DNA from: Massilia psychrophila
Lineage (GTDB): Bacteria; Pseudomonadota; Gammaproteobacteria; Burkholderiales; Burkholderiaceae_D
Direction: 5' to 3'
Assembly: GCF_002760665.1 (NCBI RefSeq)
Contig: NZ_PDOB01000021.1
Location: 16,413-80,412, forward strand
DNA: 64,000 nucleotides
The notes under the pieces were generated by a model, which searched no databases, was not told where the DNA came from, and saw only the letters and a program-made list of their open reading frames with translations. Positions 7,931 through 16,500 of this stretch are shown here, in pieces (position 1 is the stretch's first letter; each line of letters starts with the position of its first letter). A program made the position numbers and the translations under genes.

Positions 7931-9064
7931 TTAGTAGCTGGCCAGCGGCGCCGGTTGGCCGTTTTTAAACGTGTAGATCGTCACCGACGAGGTCTTCAGG
8001 TTGCCGGCCTGGTCGTAGGCGTAAGTGCCGACCACGCCCTTGTGGCTCATGCTGTGCATGGCCACTGCCACCACCGAGGGATCGACCGAATTGGCCGCGC
8101 CGATGGCTTGCGCGATGAACATCGCCTGGTCGTAGAACGGCGCCGCGTAGACGTCGGGATTGCGCTTGAAACGGGCCTTGTAGCGGGCCTGGAAGGCGGG
8201 CCCCAGGGCCTGCTTGTCGAGCATTGCGCCGGCCTGCGCGCACAGCACGTTCTCGCCTACCGCGTCACCACCGAGCTTACCCATCTCCGGGCTGCACAAG
8301 GTATCGCCGCCGAGCAGCCTGGCGTTCAGGCCGAGCGACTTCATCTGGCGTGCCATGGGCGCCGCCTGCGGCGCATAGCCACCGAAGAAAATGGCGTCGA
8401 CCTTCTTCGCCTTCAGGGCCGTCAGGATGGCGCTGAAATCGGTCGATTTGTCGGTCGTGAATTCATGCCCGGCGATGGTCAGGCCCGAGGCCTTGGCCTG
8501 GCGGATGAATTCGGTGGCAATGCCCTGGCCGAAGGCGGTGCGGTCGTCGATCACGCCGACGGTTTTGACCTTCAGCTGTTTTGCCGCGTAGTTGGCCACC
8601 GAGGAACCGACCTGGGTGTCGCTGGCGACGATGCGAAACACGCTGCGGTAACCGTTTTTGGTGATCTGCGGATTGGTGCCGACCGTCGACATGACGACGC
8701 CGGCGTCGTTGTAGATGCGCGAGGCGGGAATCGCCACGCCCGAGTTGTACGGTCCGAGCACGAAGCCGACGCCGGCGTCGACGAATTTCTGCGCTACGCT
8801 GACGCCCGCTTTCGGGTCGCCCTGGTCGTCTTCGGACATCAGCTCGAAGCGGATCGTCTTGCCGCCGACGGCCGGGCGTTTTTTACTGTTCAGTTCTTCG
8901 ATCGCCAGCCGGGCGCCGTTCTCGTTGTCCTTGCCGGCGAAGGCATTGGCGCCGGACAGCGGACCGGAAAGCCCGATTTTGACGACCTGCTCGTCGGCGA
9001 CCGCGGGCGCGCACAGCAGCAGCGCCGACAGCGCCAGCGGCATGAGGTTTTGATTGCTCGGCAT
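7931..9064 (-). CDS. Branched-chain amino-acid-type ABC transporter substrate-binding protein
   Basis: Periplasmic binding protein of the LivJ/LivK (type I fold) family, 377 residues. A signal peptide ends near residue 23 (APAVADEQ), followed by the family opening VKIGLSGPLSG and the conserved hinge segments VGVIDDRTAFGQG and IFFGGYAPQAAP. A clear AGGAG ribosome site precedes the ATG at 9064. No LivHMGF membrane or ATPase genes are present in the window, so it is an orphan binding protein that must share a transporter or act as a sensor. Immediately upstream is a broken Lrp/AsnC regulator gene, a plausible former regulator of this amino-acid uptake gene. The downstream neighbour is the DUF885 gene. 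Confidence 0.9.
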   Translation of the reverse strand: MPSNQNLMPLALSALLLCAPAVADEQVVKIGLSGPLSGANAFAGKDNENGARLAIEELNSKKRPAVGGKTIRFELMSEDDQGDPKAGVSVAQKFVDAGVGFVLGPYNSGVAIPASRIYNDAGVVMSTVGTNPQITKNGYRSVFRIVASDTQVGSSVANYAAKQLKVKTVGVIDDRTAFGQGIATEFIRQAKASGLTIAGHEFTTDKSTDFSAILTALKAKKVDAIFFGGYAPQAAPMARQMKSLGLNARLLGGDTLCSPEMGKLGGDAVGENVLCAQAGAMLDKQALGPAFQARYKARFKRNPDVYAAPFYDQAMFIAQAIGAANSVDPSVVAVAMHSMSHKGVVGTYAYDQAGNLKTSSVTIYTFKNGQPAPLASY

Positions 9065-9096
9065 GTGGAAAATCTCCTGGTTGATGATTGTTCGAT

Positions 9097-9366
9097 CAGG
9101 TTGGCAGTTTGCGCGCGATCAGTTCGAGCGGCAGCGCCGTCGAGTATTTGATCTGCTCCATCGAAAACGCCGACGACACGCCCGTCAGGTGCAACGCGGT
9201 GGCGATCAGTTTCTTATTCTTCCTCCAGCCGCTTGACCCGCTTCCAGCAAGGCGTGCTGGAGAGCCCGACAACGTCGCTCAAGCTGGCGATCGACAGCGT
9301 GGCGTCGGCCTGCGAGGTGGCCAGGATGGCCAGGATGGCATAGTCAAATTTATCAAGTAAATTCAT
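9097..9366 (-). pseudogene. Lrp/AsnC-family transcriptional regulator, internally deleted and frameshifted
   Basis: From ATG 9366 the minus strand encodes MNLLDKFDYAILAIL... through LSDVVGLSSTPCWKRVKRLEEE, a typical Lrp/AsnC helix-turn-helix of about 50 residues, then hits TAA. Shifting one base, the sequence continues as KKLIATALHLTGVSS, then SMEQIKYSTALPL to a stop at 9097, which is the characteristic last strand of the Lrp effector (RAM) domain. An intact homologue is about 150-160 residues; here some 70-75 central residues and most of the ligand-binding domain are gone and the join is out of frame. The remnant sits 32 bases upstream of the amino-acid-type binding protein, in the same direction. 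A truncated HTH-only peptide could still be made. Confidence 0.8.
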
Positions 9367-9782
9367 ACTACTTTTGTGCTATTCATCGTATAAATATACT
9401 TCATATATCAAAAAATGAGAAAACTCAGCACGTATTTTATTTCGCAAAACAGCAACATATTAACCAACAATATGTCATCCGCCACATCTTTTTGTTTTCC
9501 CCTCGGGTTTCTTTATGCATAACAAAATAAGCCGGCGGCAATTGCCGCCGCCGAAAACTTGCACCGCGTTGATGGCCGCGCTGGACCATGGCGCGTGTTC
9601 CGCGCCCACGCGCAGGTAACCGACTCGCGCGAGCGCCTGGCGCCAGGCTTGCCCTGGCGTCGTCTTCGGTACGGCAGGCGTGACGCGTCGGCGCCGGTTC
9701 GGCATCCGCATTGAAGATGGCTTCGCTGGCAATTAAGCAATCGAAGCGGGCAGGATTCGGCACAGCGATTTGCGGTACCGAT
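9367..9782. other. Gene-poor interval of 416 bases
   Basis: The first 160 bases (to about 9530) are AT-rich, with candidate promoter-like stretches for the Lrp remnant but none convincing. The rest (9530-9780) is GC-rich. Short minus-strand frames there (for example one reading GYLRVGAEHAPWSS) have coding-like composition but no start, no ribosome site and no family I recognise. It may be a decayed gene. Confidence 0.4.
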
Positions 9783-10169
9783 TTAGCTGTTCATCTTGTC
9801 AATCATGTGGTCCAGAACACGAGTATGTTCATGCTGGGGGCTGAACAAAATTACTTCTGCTTCTTCTTCAACCTTGACCGTGTGTCCCGGCGGCCAATAA
9901 AACAGGTCGTTCGTCTGCGTCACTTCTTGCGTACCGTCGCCGTAGGTAATGGTGAGCATCCCTTTGAGCACGAAGCCCCAATGCGGCGACTGGCACAAGT
10001 TTCCTTCCAATCCTAGCAACAGCGGAGAGATATCCATTCCTGCGGGAAGCGAAAAATACTCGCCGCTTATCTTGCCATATCCTGTTGCGTCCCCGAAATC
10101 GACCTGTTGCCGGGCAGTCGCGCCCGGTATGGCAATTTTTGCCGGGACATTTTCTTTTGCGATATGCAT
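9783..10169 (-). CDS. Small single-domain cupin protein
   Basis: A 128-residue cytoplasmic protein of the cupin_2 type. The first cupin motif appears as SPHWGFVLKGMLTITYGDG and the second as DLFYWPPGHTVKVEEEAEVILFSP. Metal ligands are reduced to one clear His in motif 1 and one in PPGH, so binding is uncertain. A good ribosome site (GAGGAGA) precedes ATG 10169. Base composition is visibly lower in GC than the neighbouring genes, suggesting a later arrival. It could be a ligand sensor or an isomerase/dioxygenase-like enzyme; the sequence does not decide. Confidence 0.8.
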   Translation of the reverse strand: MHIAKENVPAKIAIPGATARQQVDFGDATGYGKISGEYFSLPAGMDISPLLLGLEGNLCQSPHWGFVLKGMLTITYGDGTQEVTQTNDLFYWPPGHTVKVEEEAEVILFSPQHEHTRVLDHMIDKMNS

Positions 10170-10507
10170 GGCTTTCTCCTCGCTTGTGATGTACGCGCCA
10201 GGGTTTGCTGCTGGACAGCTCCTTGGAACGCGGCTCGGTTCATCGCATTTATGTTAGGACAAATTGGTTATAAATCAATAAGAAACGTGTCAATCGTTTT
10301 ACGCAGGCGCGATAGCAGACCCTTGGTCGCAACCCTGGAGCCCGCCTTCGCGGCACCGCTTTATGTACGTTTGCGCACAGTCAGCCCAAGGTGGCGGCAT
10401 TAACATTGAAACAGCCGTTCGATCATGCTTTCACGCTTTGAACCGACCCGGTCGCAATCCGCCCGCCTTGAGCGGTTTGGCAGTCCACGCCTACTGCGAG
10501 GTCACCG
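10170..10507. promoter_or_regulatory. Divergent intergenic region between cupin and glucan synthase
   Basis: 338 bases with no gene. An AT-rich patch around 10255-10300 is the likeliest place for promoters in either direction, but I see no hexamer pair close enough to consensus to name. The last bases carry GAGG about seven bases before the TTG start of the glucan synthase. Confidence 0.4.
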
Positions 10508-13500
10508 TTGAATCAAGAAAAAACCACTCCGTTGGAAAAGCTGAACGCATGGCAGGACGCCGTGCGCACCGACCGCGATGGCAGCCCCAGTGCCGATGAA
10601 GAATTACCGCTGCGCTCTGAACTGTTCAGTGCCGCCCAGATGGCGGCTCATGGCAAGCACCTGGCCGCGCGCCACCAGCTGAGCCGCCGCGGCGGCCCTG
10701 ACCGGCTGCTCGATCGCCTTACCGAAAATGATGACGTCATCGCCGCCACCTGCGCCGAACTGACCGCCGCCATCAAGGCCGGGCGCCAGATCACGCCGGC
10801 CTCGGACTGGCTGCTGGATAATTTTTATTTGATCGAAGAGCAGATCCGCACGGCACGCCGGCACTTGCCGAAAAACTACAGCAACGAGTTGCCGCGCCTG
10901 GCCAACGAAGACGCCGAAGGCAATCCGCGGGTCTATCAGATCGCCCTCGAAATCATTTCGCACGGCGATGGCCGGGTCGACCCGGAAAGCCTGGCGCGCT
11001 TCGTCGTGGCCTACCAGGACGAAGCGCCGCTCAAGATCGGTGAGCTGTGGGCGATCCCGATCATGCTGCGCATCGCGCTGATCGAGAACCTGCGCCGGGT
11101 TGCCGCGCGCGTCTACGACAACCGCAAGCAGCGCGACAACGCCAACACCTGGGCCGACCAGATGAGCGAGACGGCTGAGAAGAATCCGAGCGACCTGATC
11201 TTGCTGGTGGCCGACATGGCGCGTTCGCCCCAGCCGATGAGCAGCGGCTTCGTCGCCGAACTGGCGCGCCGGCTGCAGGGTCAAAGCTCGGCGCTGACAC
11301 TTGCGCTGCAATGGGTCACCACCCGGCTGGCCGACGACGGCCTGACCATCGAACAACAGATCCAGGCCGAGATCGGCCAGCAGGCGGCCGACCAGGTCAC
11401 CATCAGCAACTGCATCGGCAGCCTGCGCTTTCTCGGCACCATGGACTGGCGCGAGTTCGTCGAAACCCTGAGTGCTGTCGAGCAGACTTTGCGCCGCGAC
11501 CCCGACGACATCTACGGCAAGATGGATTTCGCCACGCGCGACAACTACCGCCATGTCGTCGAGCAGCTTGCCAAGCGCTGCGATTACACCGAAGTGCAGG
11601 TCGCCGAACAGGCGTTGGAACTGGCGCAGGCCAACCGCGAGCCGGCCCGGGGCGGGCTCGATTTGCGTACCCGCCACATCGGCTATTACCTGGTCGGCTC
11701 GGGCCTCCCGGCGCTCGAGACGAAACTGGCGGTGCGCAATCCGCTCGGCTCGGCGCTGAGCAAGATCGGCCGCGCCGCGCCGCTCGCCACCTACCTCGGC
11801 GCGATCGCCGTGTTTACGGCGCTGTTTACTGTCAGCGTCATGCTGCACTCCTGGCACAACGGCCTCGATGGCGCGCTGCTGGTGCTGCTTGGCGTGATGG
11901 CGGCGATCGGCTCGAGCCAGCTGGCGCTGGCGCTGGTCAATTTCATGGCCACCCAGCTGACCGTGCCGCACCCGCTGCCGCGTATGGATTTCAGGGAAGG
12001 CATCCCGGACGACGCCCGCACCATGGTGGTGGTGCCCTCGATGCTGTTTACCATTGATAACGTCGCCCCGCTGTGCGAAGCGCTCGAAGTGCGCTATCTC
12101 GCCAACCGCGACCCGGCATTGCGCTTTTGCCTGCTGACCGACTTTGCCGACGCCCCCAACGAAAGCATGCCGGAAGACGCCGAATTGCTGGCACTGGCGC
12201 GCGCGACGATTGCGCAGCTCAACGCCAAATACCTGGCAGGTCCGTTCCTGCTGCTGCACCGCCCGCGCGTCTGGAGCGAAGGCGAGCGCGCCTGGATCGG
12301 CGTCGAGCGCAAGCGCGGCAAGCTGGCCGACCTCAACGCCTTCCTGCGCGGCGGCGCGCGCGACAGGTTTTCGGTGGTGGAGGGCGATACCGGCGGCCTG
12401 CTGAACATCCGTTACGTCATCACGCTCGACACCGACACGCTGCTGCCGCGCGATGCGGCGCGCCAGTTCGTCGCCACCATGGCCCACCCGCTGAACCACC
12501 CGCAGCTCGATGCCGGCGGGCGTCGCGTGATCGAAGGCTACGGCATCCTGCAGCCGCGCGTGAGCGCCGCGCTGCCGAGCGAAACGGCGTCGCGCTACGA
12601 GCGATTGTGCGGCGGCGAGCCGGGCATCGACCCGTACACCCGCACCGTCTCCGACGTCTACCAGGACGTGTTCTACGAGGGTTCGTTCGTCGGCAAAGGC
12701 ATCTACGACGTCGACACCTTCGAGCGCCTGCTCGGCAATCGGCTGCCGGACAACCAGGTCCTCAGTCACGACCTGCTGGAAGGCTGCTACCTGCGCGCCG
12801 GCCTGCTGTCCGATGCCCAGCTCTACGAAACCTACCCGTCGTGCTACAGCGACGACGTCAGCCGGCGCCACCGCTGGATCCGCGGCGACTGGCAGCTGGC
12901 CGGCTGGCTGCGCCTGCGCGTGCCGGCCTTTGGCGGCACGCGCGAACCGAATCCGCTGTCGGCGCTGTCGCGCTGGAAGCTGTTCGACAACCTGCGCCGC
13001 AGCGTGGTGGCGCCGGTGCTGACGGCGCTGCTGCTGCTGTGCTGGGCACGGCTGCCGTCGCCGTGGTTCTGGAGCGCCGCGATTTTATCGGTGTTCTTCG
13101 TGCCGACGTTTATCAGCGCGCTGGTCGGCCTGATCGAAAAGCCGCACGACGTGCGCTGGCGCCAGCATATGGCCGGCGGCCTGTCGAGCCTGAAGATCAT
13201 GTTCGGCCATGTCGCGCTGCAGGTCGCCTTCCTGCCGTACGAAGCCTGGTTCAGCGTCGACGCTATCGCGCGCACTGGCTGGCGCATGCTCGTCACGCGC
13301 CGCAACCTGCTCGAATGGCGGCCATCGAGCCTGGCGCGCTCGTCGACCGACATGGGGACCAACTGGCGGCGCATGTGGTTCTCGCCGGCGCTGGCCGTCG
13401 GCGCCGCTTTGACGCTGGCGTTTGCCAACCCGGGCGCGCTGTTCGCCGCCGCCCCGGTGCTGCTGCTGTGGTTCATGGCGCCCGTCATCGCCTGGTGGAT

Positions 13501-16500
13501 CAGCCTGCCGATGGAAACCAGGAGCGCCGAACTGAGCGACACCGACGTGCTGTTCCTGCATTCGCTGGCGCGCAAGACCTGGGGCTTTTTCGAGGACTTT
13601 GTCGGCCCCGGCGACAACTGGCTGCCGCCCGACAACATGCAGGAGCATCCGGTCATGGTCGTGGCCCACCGCACTTCGCCCACCAACATGGGCATGTCGC
13701 TGCTGGCCAACCTGACCGCCTGGGACTTCGGCTTCGCCTCGCTTGGCCAGGTGCTCGCGCGCACCGCCGCCACCTTCGAGACGATGGACCGGATGGAGCG
13801 CCACCAGGGCCATTTTTATAATTGGTACGATACGGTTTCGCTGGCGCCGCTGCTGCCGATGTACGTGTCGTCGGTCGACAGCGGCAACCTGGCCGGCCAC
13901 CTGCTGACCTTGGCGCCCGGCCTGTCGGCGCTGGCCGACCAGCCGATCGCAGGTCCCCGCACCCTGGACGGCATTGGCGTCACGCTGCAGGTGGTGGCCG
14001 AACAGGCGCTTGATGCCGCGCCGGACAATGGTGCCACCGCCGCCATCGCCGCGATGCAGCACCACCTGGCCGAAGCGCGGCGCGCGGCGCACACCTTGCC
14101 TGGCCTAGCCCACGTTCTCGACACGCTATGCGTTGATGCCGACGCCATCCTCGCGGCCGCCGGGCCGGATCTGCACGGCTGGGCCGAAAAGCTGGCCGCC
14201 CACAGCGGCCACGCCCGCGACGAGCTGTTCGCACTGGCGCCGTGGATGAAGGCGGGGCAGGAGCACCTGGTCGACTCGAGCCTGACCCGCATTCCGACCT
14301 TGCGCGAGCTGGCCGGCTTCAGTTCGATCGCCAGTGCGGGCAGCGACCTGGCGCCGAGCGAGCGCGCGCGCCAGCACGCTTTGACGCACATGGTCGGCCA
14401 GGGCAGCGCCGAGGCGCAGCGCCGGCTCGACAACATCGCCGGCCTGGCATCGCGCGCGCGCCAGTTCGCCGACATGGACTTCAGCTTCCTCTACAACACC
14501 ACCACCAACCTGATGGCGATCGGCTACAACGCGTCCGACTGCCGCCTCGACGCCAGCTGCTACGACTTGCTGGCCTCGGAAATCCGGCTCGCTTCCTTTG
14601 TCGGCATCGCTCAGGGCCAGTTTCCGCAGGAGCACTGGTTTGCGCTCGGCCGCCAGCTGTGCGTGGTGGGCGGCCAGCAGTTGCTGCTGTCGTGGTCCGG
14701 CTCGATGTTCGAGTACCTGATGCCGCTGCTTGTCATGCCGACCTACCGCGACACCCTGCTCGACCAGACCTACCGCGCCATCATCAAGGCGCAAATCGAT
14801 TATTCGCGCCAGCGCGGGGTGCCGTGGGGGATTTCCGAATCCGGCTACAACACCGTCGACGCCAACCTGAACTACCAGTACCGCGCCTTCGGCGTACCCG
14901 GCACCGGCATGAAGCGCGGCCTGGCCGACGACCTGGTGGTCGCGCCGTACGCCACCATGCTCGGCCTGATGGTCGACGCCGAAGCGGCGAGCGAGAACCT
15001 GCAGCGCATGGCCGCCCTGGGCTTCATGGGCATGTACGGCTTCTACGAAGCGATCGACTACACCGCCTCGCGCCTGCCGCGCGGCCAGGATTTTGCCGTG
15101 ATCCGCTCGTTCATGGCCCACCACCAGGGCATGGGTTTATTGGCCCTGTCGTACCTGCTGCACGACCGGCCGATGCAGCGCCGCTTCGAGTCCGATCCGC
15201 TGTTTCAGGCCACCATGCTGGTGCTGCAGGAACGCGTGCCAAAAGCCGGCGCCTTCCATTCGCACACCGCCGACCTGGCCGCCGACATGGGCGCGTCAAT
15301 GACGCCAGCATCGATGCCGATGCGCGCAATCACCACCGCCGCCACCGTGCAGCCGGAAGTGCAGCTGTTGTCGAACGGGCGCTACCACGTGATGGTCACC
15401 GCCGCCGGCGGCAGCTACAGCCGCTGGAAAGACCTGGCCGTGACGCGCTGGCGCGAAGACGCCACCGCCGACAACTGGGGCAATTTCTGTTACGTGCGCG
15501 ACGTCGACAGCGGCGCCTTCTGGTCGACCACGTTCCAGCCGACCCTGGTCGAGTCGAAGAAATACGAAGTCATCTTTTCCGAAGGGCGGGCCGAATTCCG
15601 CCGCCACGACCGCGGTATCGACCTGTACACCGAGATCGTCGTCTCGCCCGAAGACGATATCGAAATGCGCCGCACCCGCATCACCAACAAGTCGCAGGTG
15701 ACGCGCACCATCGAGTTCACCAGCTACGCTGAAGTCGTGATGGCGCCGGCCGCCGCCGACGCGGCCCACCCGGCGTTTTCGAAACTGTTCGTGCAGACCG
15801 AAATTTTGCGCGCCGAGAACGCGATCCTGTGCACCCGCCGCCCTCGCACGAAGGACGAGCAGATGCCGTGGCTGCTGAACCTGATGACGGTGCACGACGG
15901 CGTGCTCGTGGGCGTCAGTTTCGAGACCAGCCGCCCCGACTTCATCGGCCGCGCCAACAGCACGGTGGCGCCGCGCGCGCTGTTAGAGGCGGCGCCTTTG
16001 GCCGGTGGCGAAGGCTCGGTGCTCGACCCGATCGTGGCGATCCGCTACAAGCTCACGCTCGCACCGGACCAGGTGGTGGTACTCGACGCCGTCACCGGCA
16101 TGACCGAGACGCGCGAAGCGGCGCTGCACCTGATCGACAAGTACCAGGACCGCCATTTGGCCGACCGCGTGTTCGAACTGGCGTGGACCCACAGCCAGGT
16201 GGTGCTGCGCCAGCTCAATGCGACCGAGTCCGACGCCCAGCTCTACAGCCAGCTGGCCAGTTCCGTCATCTACCCGAACGCCGCGCTGCGCGCCGACGCC
16301 GCGGTGCTGATCCGCAACCACCGCGGCCAGTCGGGCCTGTGGGCGTACGCGATATCGGGCGACCTGCCGATCGTGCTGATGCAGATCAAGGACCCGCAGA
16401 ACATCGACCTGGCGCGCCAGATGGTGCAGGCGCACGCCTATTGGCGCCTGAAGGGACTGGTGGTCGACCTGGTCATCTGGTACGAGGACACCTCGGGCTA

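Noticed and set aside
9437..9763. Possible 108-residue minus-strand gene in the interval upstream of the cupin
   Set aside because: No ribosome site, changing composition along its length and no recognisable family; at best a decayed gene.
10604..12871. Long open frame (about 755 codons) on the minus strand inside the glucan synthase gene
   Set aside because: High-GC antisense shadow; composition rich in Arg/Gln/His, no family motifs, no ribosome site, and the plus-strand gene is certain.
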